A stretch of DNA of 64,000 bases, taken from the NCBI GenBank assembly GCA_014904985.1, contig MU128931.1, forward strand, positions 1-64,000, read 5' to 3'. Both the position numbers and the translations under genes were made by a program. This document shows positions 49,514 to 61,549 of this stretch, in pieces (position 1 is the stretch's first letter; each line of letters begins with the position of its first letter). The notes under the pieces are model-generated. The model had not been told where the DNA came from, made no database searches, and saw only the letters and a program-made list of their open reading frames with translations. Source of the DNA: Hydnum rufescens UP504. Its lineage: Eukaryota > Basidiomycota > Agaricomycetes > Cantharellales > Hydnaceae.

Positions 49514-50125
49514 ATGAGATTCTCGCCTAGAGCTGAGGAGCGTTCGTCGTTCCCCGAGCTACACAGCAACAGCTGTATCCGCTCTAACAACCTAGACACG
49601 GCATTCCTGAAAAATGCCAAGGTACCGAGATCGTCAGATATCTTGTTGCACTCCAACTATGGTGCAGCCGTCGTCACGCGGTGGGGATGCGGGACGATGA
49701 TTCTGGAAAAAGATCGCGAGAGACCGCGCACTGGTATTTCTCAATCCGCACCGGAAGGGACGCTCCATGACAAACGCGTTGTGATTTCAAAGTTTGAAGC
49801 AGGGACTGGGAGATCTGGGTCTGCAAGTGCGTCTAGGACTCGGACTGGTGCTGCCTATGAATGGGACGAGGATGACACAATGTTGTTTTTCTGGGGAAAC
49901 ACAGGCTGCTATAGAACGCCACCGCCGGAGAGAGGAGGAAAAAAAGCCAAGTATGGAACGATGGAGGCGAGGGGTACGTCAGTATTGCTCTGTTCTGTAG
50001 ATTCCACACTCTTTGGACGAATATACATAATTTCGAAGCAACCGATTGGCTCAGAATGCCATCTCAAGCTAGAGATCGAAGAATCAAAGGACGGATTTTA
50101 TCCTGAGCTTGTTTTCTTTGGGTAA
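49514..50125 (+). CDS. Unidentified ORF, possibly one exon of a larger or decayed gene
   Basis: An open frame of 203 codons from ATG 49514; the frame is open upstream to 49460. The middle looks protein-like (LHDKRVVISKFEAGTG, TGAAYEWDEDDTMLFFWGN), with a mix of charged and aromatic residues unusual for a random frame, but I recognise no domain. The ends look less convincing. It could be a lineage-specific gene, a single exon, or a remnant. An overlapping minus-strand frame (49381-49656) is equally anonymous. Confidence 0.3.
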   Translation: MRFSPRAEERSSFPELHSNSCIRSNNLDTAFLKNAKVPRSSDILLHSNYGAAVVTRWGCGTMILEKDRERPRTGISQSAPEGTLHDKRVVISKFEAGTGRSGSASASRTRTGAAYEWDEDDTMLFFWGNTGCYRTPPPERGGKKAKYGTMEARGTSVLLCSVDSTLFGRIYIISKQPIGSECHLKLEIEESKDGFYPELVFFG

Positions 50126-50434
50126 CTGAAAGTTGTGAAACTGTATCAGTAATTGCCACGTTACACAAACATTACGGGCCCTCGAGCGAAATGAGGCTCA
50201 CACTAGATACAGTTGCATGCAAGAGCCTTTGCGTGTACATCATGTTCATCCGGTTGACCTTAGCAACTTGTGTTGGCGTTGAGTGGCGGTGCCGAGTTTC
50301 CAGTTTTTGGCATCCGGATGTTGCCTAAAGTCCGCTAGGCTTATCTTGCCAGCAAAAAATACAGGCAAGGCACTCTCGAAACATCTTCGCGAACCAAGGC
50401 TTTATTTTTACATTCCTTCCGTTCGAGAGAAGAG
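50126..50434. other. Upstream region of the NADH dehydrogenase gene
   Basis: About 310 bp before the NDE-like start codon. No conserved element is identified. It is expected to carry the promoter and 5' UTR. Confidence 0.4.
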
Positions 50435-53015
50435 ATGGCCTCTATCGCTCGAGGTATATACCATTGCAACCTGTGCAGCGTTAGGTATTGACTGCATGCC
50501 CTTCTAGCCAGCCTCTTGGCTTCAGGCCGTCTGCGTTTACGTCTCCCCACACACCCACGAAGTTTTCTTTTAACTCCTCCCGTCCGAGCCCCGTCTAGGA
50601 TCCGCATGTTATCTTCAGCTGATGTGGAGGCTCCAGTTCTACTGCAACAGTCCCGCTGGCGTCGATTCCTCCAAACCCTCGGACGTGTGACTTTGATCAC
50701 CATACTGACTGCTGGTGGATCATTCTATTACATTACTTACAAGGACCGTACTCCCGGACCACAACAGCCTTTCGACCCTGATAAAAAGACAATTGTGGTT
50801 CTCGGGAGTGGATGGGGCGCCACAAGTCTTCTCAAGTCTCTGGATAACGAGGACTATAATGTCGTACGCATCGTTTTCTTACATTTGGTGGCTTCGGACC
50901 TTACGAATACATCTCTGTGCCACTCCAGGTCGTCATTAGCCCTCGAAATTATTTCTTGTTCACCCCTCTTTTACCCTCTGTGGCTATCGGCACCCTAGAT
51001 GCACGCTCGATCATCCAACCTACGCGTTATATTACCCGTCACAAAAAGCGAGTTGTCCATGTATATGAAGCTGAGGCTCAGGAAGTGGATGTATGTTCGT
51101 CTGTTCATAGTGAATGTTCAGTGCGCTTATCGTTTATTACGTAGCCTATAAACAAGACTGTGACATTCAAAGGCAAGAATTTCTCGTGTCTCACTTAGAT
51201 ATCCGTACTTAACTGTCTGTAGACACGTCCCCAATCAAGGGACAGCAAGACACCGGCTCTATCAAGTACGACTATCTGGTGTACGCCGTCGGGGCAGAGA
51301 CTCAGACGTTCAACATTCCCGGTGTGAAGGAACATTCATGTTTCATGAAAGAGTTGAAAGATGCCGAAAAGGTTTGCGGTATTCCGTACGATTTCGGGCA
51401 CTACTTACTGCCGTGCATCTTTAGCTTCGCACTACGGTCATGGATTGTAAGTCCATACGAGTTTTTCCCGAACTCATCTTACTCGGAAGCTTCCAAAGGC
51501 ATAGAGTCAGCAGCCATGAATTCAGATAATCCCAACGCGGGGGCGGATGTCGATCGTCTTCTTCACATGGGTTTGTTGGCGACGATTTCGCCATAATGTG
51601 CACTGTTTGAACCATTTCGTTCTCCTAGTGGTCGTAGGTGGCGGCCCAACTGGTATCGAACTGGTGAGTACATATTCTCGTCAGGGTTCTATGTGTTGAC
51701 CCTGTCTTCGCCACAGAGCGGAGAACTGCACGATTTCGTTCATGACGACCTCAAAAATTGGTACCCAGGTAAGTGTAGTGCGATAAAGCTGCAGAATATG
51801 GGTGAATATCTGTATTAATTACTTTCGTTCTTTTAGAACTCGCGGATAAAGTCAGAGTGACCTTGATTGAGGCACTTCCAAACGTGCTGCCAATGTTTTC
51901 CAAGGTCAGTTGCATGTAAGGATCACTGATTCAGGAACATCGCCTGACCAAGCTCCCAGCAATTGATCCAATACACCGAGTCAACGTTCAAAGAAAATAA
52001 AATAAATATTCTTACGCGAACCAAGGTAAAAGAAATCAAGGAGAACTCTGTCATTGTTCAGAACGAGAAGGGAGAGTTCGTTGAGATGCCATTTGGTGTC
52101 CTAGTCTGGGCGGCCGTACGTTTTCCGGCACTTTAGTAGTGATCAGATTACTAACCTTACTTCCCAGGGCAATGTGGGCAGAGACATCACACGCAATCTA
52201 ATGGGAAAGATTGGGGCGGCCCAATCAAATCCCCGGGGACTCCTGGTAGATGATTTCCTGCAACTAAAAGGAGCCGAAGGGATATATGCAATGTAAGTGG
52301 ACTTCCAGTTCCCTTGAGATACCCCAAATGCTGAGATATTCTTGGGGGTTTGAAGTGGTGATGTGCGTCCGCCATACGACGCGATCAGATGCAACGTCTT
52401 ACAGGGTTTGAATAGTGTGCTGCCACATCCTATGCGCCCACCGCACAAGTTGCATCACAACAGGGCAATTACCTTGCTCGGCAATTTGTCCAAATAGCAA
52501 GGAAGGAAAACCTTGAGGCCAAGCTGAAGCACCTTCGAGAGTCACTTGACACCGCGCCGGAGGCAATCGAATCGACAGTGAAACAAATCAACAAGGCTTC
52601 CAAGCTTCGCCCTTTTCACTACTCCCATCAGGGATCTCTCGCGTGAGTCCCGTATCTCGAGGATCAAGTTGGTTGGCTGACCTTGTTCTGTTAAGATACA
52701 TTGGCTCCGAGAAGGCCATCGCTGACCTGCCATTCTTAAACGGAAACTTCGCCAGCGGGGGCGTTGCTACTTTCTTATTCTGGCGGTACGTTCGATTCTT
52801 AGGGGTTCGTGGTGTGTGCGCGGCAGACCTTGATCTTTCTCCTAAATGTCAGGAGTGCGTATGTGTCCACTCTCTTCTCCCTCCGGAATCGCACGCTCGT
52901 TGTTAGTGACTGGCTTAAAGTCAAGCTATTCGGCCGGTAAGCCCTATTGGATCCAATTTTCCTCTGGGTAGATGATAAATGATCGCCCAACCACAGTGAT
53001 ACGAGCCGCGATTAG
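50435..53015 (+). CDS. Alternative (type II) NADH:ubiquinone oxidoreductase, NDE/NDI type
   Basis: Seventeen exons encode a single-subunit, non-proton-pumping NADH dehydrogenase of the mitochondrial inner membrane. The start [20 protein letters not shown], split by the first intron, is a typical presequence, followed by a membrane anchor [18 protein letters not shown]. Two Rossmann sites are present: [18 protein letters not shown] for FAD and [16 protein letters not shown] for NADH. Other blocks are [79 protein letters not shown] and an end [13 protein letters not shown], of which DTSRD comes from a last small exon (stop 53013-53015). No EF-hand insertion is visible. The anchor before the FAD domain suggests an external (NDE) orientation, which is inference. 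The intron at 51173-51222 is GC-AG (donor GCAAGA). Confidence 0.94.
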
Positions 53016-54174
53016 TTTAATATACACCTCGATTAATCTCATAGAGTTATAGATGCTTAGAGTTCGTCGGACACTACATTGAACCACAGTGTGTGCCGGG
53101 GCTCGGCCAGTCCTTTGCATCTTGACTATGGCTCTGTTGAAGAGGCAGCGTGATAAATCCAGGGAATCCACCTATTGAGCTGTAATTCTCTTATATTCTG
53201 GGTTGGGTTGGATATGGATAGTGATAAGGTGCTTAAGGCGGTCTTTTTACAAGGACAGTGTGCATTATGTTCACTAGGGGTTTTTCTTCCATTTGTACAG
53301 TAGTTGTCTAGGTTCACCATTCCCATTCACTGTTGTCATCCGGCAACTCAATCTTGACTTCAGTGACCATTATTATTATAGGAATGCAATTCTGTTGGAC
53401 ATGTTTGACCATGAAAGACATCCCCTTCAGGAGGCTATCGCCATATTGCATCCAGTATAGTGCTCGTAATACACAGCTCAATTTGATCTGAGAACGACTT
53501 GATCCGTGTTTTAATGGCTGTGCCTACAGTTTGCGGTCCAGTGTGTGCTGAAGATACGTACATTGGTTCATCAAGGCCTTGGATTCATGGGTGGCTTGAA
53601 CATCACGAAGGTGCCTAAGAGTCGTGCGCCACATCGGGTGGCGGTACCTCGCAACTGATTGACTAGTATAGATATTATCAGCCGCTCAGCGGAGCTCAGC
53701 CATTGTCACAAGCTCCGGGCCATCTGACATCGGGCCCTAATGTCAGCCGTTCATAGGTTGGCGCCGAAGCGTCCAACGCGTCGCTAGACCGAATTCAGAA
53801 GTGTATCGTGTTGCACTGGTCTCAACATCGTAGCCGAATCCCCCGGATGACTTTAGGGCGGATTTAAGGTATCCAAGGGTAGAAGGGCAGGAGCTCCCTC
53901 GGTACTGGCAACGCCACGGACCTGCGCCATGCGGGTCGGCTCCGTGGCTATGTAGGGGGAATCCTGTGGAGGATAATATCCTGGGGAAAAGCGAGTCTGT
54001 TTGGCAGTGCATTTTGATGCCAGAAATCCGGCTATAATAAAGGCTATCGAGCACTCCACGGCATCTCGCGAACTCGAGAAGCACCTAATTTCTGCTCTCT
54101 AGGGCTATTTCCATCCGACTTGGTATGCGACCCTCTTGAGCAACAGTCATTCTTCTCGTTACCTGCACTTAGCC
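53016..54174. other. Intergenic region between NDE-like gene and Galpha
   Basis: About 1.16 kb between two plus-strand genes. The frames here (53126-53326 minus, 53743-54084 minus) have no domain. The 3' part should hold the Galpha promoter. No repeat or RNA gene is supported. Confidence 0.4.
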
Positions 54175-55609
54175 ATGGGATGTACCCAGTCAACTCCAGC
54201 ACCTCCCGAACAAGATGAAGCCAGAGCTCGTGAGTGGGTCAAGGGCCCTTCACAATCCCTGTTCTGAGCGCCCGAACCATTTCCCACAGGAAACAACGAG
54301 ATCGACTCCCAGCTTAGGCGGGATCGTGAGATCGCAAAGACCGAAGTGAAGATGCTCTTATTAGGGGCCGGAGAATCTGGCAAGGTGGGCTGCGCACCCG
54401 TGTATGACCAAACATGGTTGCAACGACTCATCCTGATTTCGCCCAACGCACCTAGTCCACGATACTAAAGCAGATGAAAATTCTACATAACGGAGGCTTC
54501 ACCGACGGGGATCGAACATTTTACAAGGAAATCATATTCTCGAATACCATTCAATCCATGCGCACAATACTCGAGGCCATGCTCGACTTGCAAATCGAAC
54601 TAGCACCAGAAAACTACGATTACCGGGAACACATTCTCCGTTCACCAGCCAACATTCACGCAGATTCCTTGCCGACGGACACCTTTCTCGCCCTGGACAC
54701 CTTGCGGCGGGACCCAGGAGTCGAGGAGGCCATCATTCGCAACAATGAATTCCAGCTCAACGACTCTGCGACCTAGTCAGTATCCTTCACCCTACCGCCG
54801 CAAATCCACTGACCCCCAGGGATGATTACGTAGCTATTTCGACGCGCTACAACGAATGGCCCAGCCGGGGTACGTCCCAACGGACCCAGACATTTTACGA
54901 TCTCGAGTCAAGACTACCGGCATCACGGAAGTTATTTTCCCTGTCCAAACACTCACTTACAAAGTCTTCGACGTCGGAGGTCAACGGTCCGAACGGAGAA
55001 AGTGGATCCATTGCTTTGAGAACCTTACCGCAGTCATATTCATGGTTGCCATGAGTGAATATGACCAAGTATTGCGAGAAGATGACTCTATGGTGCGTCG
55101 ATCTTCCGTCCCCGGTCATCACCTGGTATTGACGATGTGTGTGTGTGTTGCAGAATCGCATGCAAGAATCTCTTTCTCTATTCGAGTCCATATGTAATTC
55201 TCGATGGTTTGCCAAGTCATCCATGGTGAGTTGAACCCCTCTGTCTTCTTTGTTCCCAAGTTGAACTTTTGCTAGATCCTATTTCTCAATAAAATGGATC
55301 TATTAGCCGACAAACTGGACAGATCACCGTTGAAGCACTTTCTCCCTGACTTTGAGGGGCAAAACGATTATGAATCCGCTTGTTCCTACTTTCGACGGAT
55401 ATTCGTTTCCTTAAATCGGGCTGCGCACAAACCGTTATATACACATTTTACCTGCGCAACTGATACTAAACAAATCAAATGTCAGTCCTTCCTGGATCTT
55501 TCGCTCTCTTGATAGCTGATTGTGGACTCGATGACATCTACCAGTTGTCCTAGCCGCCATGCACGACATTCTTGTCAAGGCAAACTTAAGAAATATCGGT
55601 TTGCTGTAG
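54175..55609 (+). CDS. Heterotrimeric G-protein alpha subunit
   Basis: Seven or eight exons. The start [18 protein letters not shown] carries the Gly2 myristoylation and Cys3 palmitoylation signals. The guanine-nucleotide boxes are intact: G1 [15 protein letters not shown] (joined across a GT-AG intron), switch [11 protein letters not shown]3 [19 protein letters not shown]4 FLNKMD, G5 TCATDT. The C-terminus NLRNIGLL is completed by the last exon. It couples a seven-helix receptor to cAMP or MAP-kinase signalling at the plasma membrane; in fungi, alpha subunits control mating, nutrient sensing and virulence. The -4 residue is Ile, not the Cys typical of Gi-like subunits. Which of the several basidiomycete subunits this is cannot be told here. 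Confidence 0.95.
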
Positions 55610-55995
55610 TTCACCCCCTGTCTCTCTACACGATGTTGTCTCACTTCTCATGGTGTCCCCTCGACGACCACAAGCTTCCGTCCTCGGGTCATTCCAGGCG
55701 TACCCTCTCTCACCCATCACTCAGGTCTATTCCGCGAGGTCCCCCGTATCGCCTCCGTGCTTGCTCGCACTGTTTGCCTTGTAGCCGCTGCCGCCGCATT
55801 ATCTATTGAATAATCTTTCTCTTCTCTGTTTCATGGACCCCCCGTCGCACCTGTCTGCCACATTCGAGAAGGTTGTCCTTCCCACTACCATTTAGTTGTG
55901 CTCCTTTTGGTTTTACATACATACAGAACTAGGTGTTGCCGTCATTTAATTCACTCCCAGGTCGCGGTCATTAGCTTTTTCGCATGCTATCATTG
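55610..55995. other. Convergent 3' region
   Basis: About 390 bp between the stops of Galpha (+) and the JmjC gene (-). It is pyrimidine-rich on the plus strand near 55620-55870. It is probably the two 3' UTRs. Confidence 0.45.
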
Positions 55996-57739
55996 CTATA
56001 TGGCAAACAGTGCTGTGAGAATTCGGTCCACTACGAGCTTCACCTCGGGAAGTAATGCATATTCGTCCCGAGTTACAAAGTCTTCGACGACGCCGCATAC
56101 GCGCTCGCGTACGAATCGGTCTGCAGGCCTCAGATACCCCTTGAGACACATGGAAAAAAGAAAAAGAAAAAGAAAAAGAAAAAAGATCAGTGTCGGATAT
56201 ATGCACATCACACGGCAAGTCAAGGCTCACAGGGGCGACAACGGTCTTTGCCGTAATATTAAACTCGATCATCTGGAAAAAATGTTCCCACCCCCAGCCG
56301 GCGTCTATCTTGACGAGTTTGTCCACCTCGCGGAGCCAATCTACTTGCCAACCCTTGTCATCATCACCACCACCACCACCACCACTGGCGTGGCGCATCA
56401 TCATATCCTTGACGTCCGAGATAGCTGCCGAAACCTCCTCGACCTCATCCTTCATTGCCGCATAAAGGCAAGGCAAATTTACAGAGTTGCACCAATTATG
56501 GTTCAGCTAAAATAGGGGAGAGAGAGACCAAAAACGAAAGTGAAAATATAATCATCAGTTGTCAGTTGCCAGCGCGTAGTTTTCATTCTAGCTAGGAGCA
56601 ACAAGCGCCATCCGCCGCCCATCACGCACCGAGATGCAATCAGTGATGTTTTCCACTTGATGGTACCAGTTCGATGGTATGAATATAGTTTCCCCTGGCT
56701 GGAAAGAAGTGGAGGAAAAAAAATCGACATCATCGGGGAGGGGGGCGGTTAGAAAAAATTTTTTTTGGGAGTACTATAAACGGACATTTTGCCTGATAAC
56801 GACCATTGTCCGCTGCGCCTCCTCCCACCCTGTGAAAATTGAGGGATCCACGGTCCGCACATCGTATATACCTTCAGAACGCCGATTCGAGGGAAACTTT
56901 CGCAGCAGGGGCGCGGTCTCGGGGGGAAACAATCGCCAAATCTTGACACCGACCACATTCGTGGACCACGAATACGAGGCATCTTGAAAACGAAAACAGG
57001 CAGGCAGGCAGACAAAACGGTGAGTTCAGCACTGGGGGCCGCATTGAAACTAGAGAGGGATTATTCATGGACGTACACACGTCGCGGTGGAGAGGAGTAA
57101 ATGAGCCCGACACACCCACGTAACAAAAACGAAAATCATCGGCTTGAGAACACGAATTGTTCAGCCCTGAGCAGTTGATCAGGGCACCGCCCCCCCTACA
57201 AACGAGTTCACGAAAGAAGTAACACGCTACCCACAATCGTCCCGAAAGATTTTTGGGGTTTCATAAGGGATTTTGTCATGCTCGTTGCTGAGGCCAGTCC
57301 TGCTCTGCAAGACCAAATGCCAATCCTTGATGTACGGAAGATTCTGGGAAGACTTCGCGTCCACGACAGTCTCGATCCCCTGCGCCACAGACATGGATGT
57401 CCGCTTCTGATCACTGAAATCACGAGTATTGCAGTCCGCTACGGATACCTCCTGGGCCCCATACGTCTCCGACAGATACTGCCAATTTGGGAGCGGGTCG
57501 GATCCAGAGGGAGACTGCACGGTCCAGTGTCGAAAGCATGGCCAGGACGATGTCAGCGAGGGCGATATCAGGCACGGTCGATTTGGCAGCAGATACGAAT
57601 CCTTATTTAAACAATTCACGATACCATTGTCATCAACGGTCAAATGAAATTGCATCCTTGGGAAATAAAAGCCCACAAGGAATTCTTGGTAGGTAATATC
57701 TCCATTTATTCTGTCGATGTCGAGTGGTGTGTTGGGCAT
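55996..57739 (-). CDS. JmjC-domain protein, JMJD4-like hydroxylase
   Basis: Seven exons by motif joining. The start used is MPNTPLDIDRINGDITYQEF. Then come SYLLPNRPCLISPSLTSSWP, YIKDWHL, a W-completed DDW junction, FRFCYVGVSGSFTPLHRDV, YASYSWSTNVVGVKIWRLFP, NPGETIFIPSNWYHQVENIT, DCISLNHNWCNSVNLPCLY and a C-terminal helical region ending LVVDRILTALFAI. The HRD and the distal His in NWYHQVEN form the expected Fe(II) triad (H-x-D...H). The SWSTNV and NHNWCN signatures are those of JMJD4, which hydroxylates the release factor eRF1 in animals. The frame stays open upstream to about 57960 (with sequence such as ATLLDPLVFTDCRLV), so an N-terminal extension from earlier exons is possible. A (CAC)n tract encodes a poly-Gly run. 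Confidence 0.88.
56154..56184. repeat. (AAAAAG)n microsatellite inside a JmjC intron
   Basis: About five units of AAAAAG. On the coding (minus) strand this is (CTTTTT)n and forms the polypyrimidine tract of the intron at 56140-56206. Confidence 0.8.
56365..56385. repeat. (CAC)n trinucleotide run encoding Gly repeat
   Basis: Seven CAC units. On the minus strand they are read as GGT codons, giving a run of Gly before DDDK in the JmjC protein. Confidence 0.8.
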
Positions 57740-58718
57740 AACCTCAAGTGTAGAGATGCTGGTTAGTTTGCTTCCGCTATCGCCCAACTGCTTTTTGTGC
57801 TCCTCGATCTCTCCCCACTTGCGACAGGGAGGCCCTTCGGCAGCTTCGCGCCTGACCAGTCTACAATCAGTGAAGACTAAAGGATCAAGAAGAGTGGCTT
57901 GTCTATTTGATGCCAGAGCAACTGCTCGTGCAACGAAGGATTTTGGATCAAAATAGTGGGACGTGACTTAAGAATAACAATCAAAACAACCGGGTTTGGT
58001 CCTCAACCATGCTTGCTGTTATATTAGTACAGCCCTGCAGTCCAGGAAAGGTCGCACCTCTGCCAAGGGCAGTAGACTGTCGAAACTGGTAAAGTACCTT
58101 GATGTTGTGAGGCGTACGCTGCCGCAGCCTTTTTTTTTTCACCCGGCGTCCAAGTCCACGTTCTGCATCCCATTGTCTACTTTGATTTCACCAGGAGGTT
58201 TTGCCTGGGCTAGAGACATACAACAACCTGCGGAGCGGAAAGTCCGTTTTTCCATATCATCTCTTCCCAGACGCATTCCGATCACGTCTGCCGCGCCCAC
58301 CCATCGTCGTTCATTCACACCACCTGGTGGGGTGAACAGTTGGGATTACACTCACCATATCCTGCCCACTGAGTTGGAAGTACTGGCGAAACTTGTGGTT
58401 CTCCACTTCCTACGCGACACAATGTAATTCATATACACAGACAAATCAGAGTCTCTGTTTTCGACGTCGTCTGTCTGGAAATTCGAGTAGAACCTCGGGA
58501 CGATTTAGGCACAACCGCACAACGGCTTGCCATTTCCGCTTGGTTGAACCTGCTATATCTTAACTCAGGATTGGGAGCCGCGCGAAGGAGCTGCACATCG
58601 ATAAAGCAAAAGAAGCAAAAAAAAAAAAACATGCAGGATCGAAAAAATGAATGATATTACATGGGCAAATTTTGAAAAAAGTCCCCAATATAACCAAAGG
58701 GATGCCGAAGAAAACGAA
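57740..58718. other. Between JmjC and GT31 genes; possible JmjC N-terminal extension
   Basis: The minus-strand frame of the JmjC gene stays open from 57739 up to about 57960 and reads like protein (NRQATLLDPLVFTDCRLV, AAEGPPCRKWGEIEEHKKQ), but contains no ATG. Either an upstream exon supplies the start or it is chance. The rest, to 58718, has no recognisable gene. An A run lies at about 58618-58629. Confidence 0.4.
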
Positions 58719-61549
58719 CTATGAATCAATAGATTCAGGTTGCAGTGGCGAATTGTCCAGATCAACCTCGCTATTAGCATCGGCAGATTTTAGATCGTCT
58801 ACAGTGTCCGATGCCGGAAATTCCTCGGTTACCACAATTATTATCTCATTGGTCGAGAGGATGGACGACGAAGAGCTCTTTAATGGGAGGACCACCTCAC
58901 TCGTATCGGGCAAAGGATCAAGGTTGGATAGATCTATTGGTGACTTGTTCCTGAAATCAGTTGAGATCCGGGAAATATCCGACCCACTGGGTGGGGGGGC
59001 GAGAACGTCGTCCAGGTTTGACAGGTCGATAGGGGTCTTATTGCTGAGATCGGTCTCGATTCTCGTGGGACCATTCGGCTGAGGATCGAGATTGGACAGA
59101 TCGATGGGTGCTTTGTTGTGCAAGTCGGTCTCGATTCGAAGGTGCTCTGGAGTATCATCACCATCAGAAGGGACGAGCGCGGGCATCTCAGGATATTCGG
59201 GGGTTGCAGCAGACCCTCCGGGATCCTTATCCAAGAATGCCAACGCCGTCTCAAGGAACCACTCGTTCCGTTTGATGAAATGCACCACGATCGTCCCGCC
59301 AACCGAGCCTCCTCCGGATCTCTGAAATCGAGACTGCCTTCGCGCCCACGCACCTTGGACTTCAAGATCGGTAGCCTTGCCAATTCTTCCGCCTACTGAC
59401 TCATCGCGCAGACGAGAAAGGGCGGATCCTTCAATGAGGGCCTCGACTTCTTGGTCTGTCGTCAGATTTGTCGATGGAGGAATGTAGCGGACACCAAATC
59501 GCGATACCGTAGAGTGCGTCAATGATGGATCGGATGTTGACGTGGATGTAGGTAGAAGATGTATTTCCGCAGGAGTCAGGCCATGTGTTGTCTCGTGACG
59601 TATGCGAGCTACCTCCGATGGGAAAAGGAAGCCATGGGAATAGACGGTCCCAGCTCTGGGATGATCATAAATCCAGCATCGTTCACTTCGCCACCTTACC
59701 TCACTTGCTCGGGGATGCATTCGAAGCCATTTGGCAGTCTGAGCCGTGCTTGAATCAGAGGCTAGGTCACCAACGTACGAAAACAAAACGAACCTGCTTA
59801 TCTTCAGCGCCGCGCACCATCGTTTGTACGCTGGGATTAGTGGCAATGTAGTCCACAAGAGATGAGGATAGAGCATAAAGCTCTCCAGCCATGAACCGTG
59901 CCTTGACGAGATCTTAACACCCAAAATGAGATTGCCGAGAACACACAATTGGTAGAGAAATAATCGGACTAACATCCCCAATAGATCATTGGATCGATAT
60001 CCAAGAGGCCCGCTGGGGGTGCATCCGCATTTTCGAATTCCGTAACAGTCGAGGTCGAAGGAGCCTTGCCGGCTACCATTCTCGTCATTCGCTGAGGAAG
60101 CCGCAACGGACTGACCGTAGTGATACCAGGGCTCCGGGAAGTCTGAGAGCTTATAGATCTGGTCAAATCTGTAGCTCGGGTAGCATCAAGCAGAGCGTCG
60201 TGCCACTCCAACCGCAGTCTGGCCTCGAGCTCTGAGAGCATGACAAACGCATCATCGTCGGCCTTGATGACAAACTGTGGGCGTACCCACTTCGCATCCT
60301 TGTCCGCCAGGGGGGGATCGTGTGGGGCGAGAGGAGGTGGCGGAGATTGTCGATCAGATTTAAAAGAAGGGAAGATATACCCGGAAGAATTTAAGGAAGA
60401 ATAATATGGGGAGGGGTATATGATGGGATCTTCGCTAGTTTCATTTGAAGTCAGGTTCGACGACCTCACTGAAGGGAGTGGAACGAATGCATTGACATGG
60501 GCCCAATCAATATAAGCGTGCGTTTTCCCGTTGTTCATATTTTCGGGAACCGGGAGTAGGATCATATCTTTGTACGCTGGGTAAAGGAGCGTCCATCAAC
60601 GCACTGAAGACGATGCCAATCAAAAGTACTTACTTTCTGCTTCAAGCTGTATTCTTCTGACCCAATCCCCTTGAGGGAGACCCATCACGAACCGCACAAT
60701 AGTACGGTCGGTGCTCCCGTCTGTCCCTCGGCTACGAGCATGCTTTGCCCAAGTGCTGCGAATGAGCATTCGCCGCTCCACGGCAGTGTCTGTGCTCATT
60801 ACCCCCAGGAAGATACCCACAGGAGGAAGTTCGCTAAGTGTCGCAACAGGAAATGGAGGAGAAAGGGCGCAGTACGATCGCCACGGGAGTGGCGCTTTGT
60901 CAGGGTTGAGAATGTACATTATAAGCAAGGTAATGGAGAGACCAAAAATAAGTATTACAGTGACCGTCAATAGCTGGTAAGAGACCGAGAACCTGAGTGT
61001 CAACTGGTCCGGTGCGCAGTCATGCACAGGGACTTACGAGAGTTGATGGCTGGGCGGGAAAGAGAGGATGCCGTACGACGGAAGACAGAAAGCGACTCCA
61101 AACTCTGGGGCGACTCAGACGTCGCCGCACCACACGTCTTCCAGAGCCATCAGTCCACCATTTTCGACGGGGAGGCGGAGATGATATATAACGGCCAGTC
61201 GTAGCTCGACCAAGTAGAGATTCATACGGTTGATCATCTTCCGAGTTGAAGTATTGACTCGGATAAGGTAATGGGAGCTGGAACGGGATTGGACTGGAGT
61301 GTTGTAGACGGAAGCGATATTCGAACTTGACGTAGTTGCGTGCGCAAAAACCTTCGAGTGATAATGGCTAGAAGACGGGGGGCCCGTATACGACGATCTT
61401 CTCCAGTTGGTACGAGTCGATTCGTCTGAGGAGAGTGACTCGCAGTCGTAGATATCGATAGGTAACCCCGGTGATGTTGGGCGCGAACTTGATTGGGATG
61501 CCGTTCTGGACTCGATAGGGATCAAAAGATTAAACGAGGAGCGAGACAT
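58719..61549 (-). CDS. GT31-family hexosyltransferase (beta-1,3-galactosyltransferase-like)
   Basis: A type II Golgi membrane enzyme. ATG 61549 starts MSRSSFNLLIPIESRTASQS, a Ser-rich cytosolic tail. The membrane anchor QLLTVTVILIFGLSITLLIM follows, then the GT31 opening VGIFLGVMSTDTAVERRMLI and RSTWAKHA. The nucleotide-sugar motif is VIKADDDAFVMLSELE (DDD), followed by MIYWGYLVKARFMAGELYAL and the EDKQ-TAKWL block. Introns are GT-AG; splicing between about 61118 and 60970 is uncertain and may include a 12-nt exon. The C-terminus is unusual: about 250 residues beyond the catalytic core with three copies of a RIETDL-x-NK-x-PIDLSNLD unit (58920-59138). Galactose or N-acetylhexosamine transfer is inferred from family. 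It is divergent from the THI20-like gene. Confidence 0.87.
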
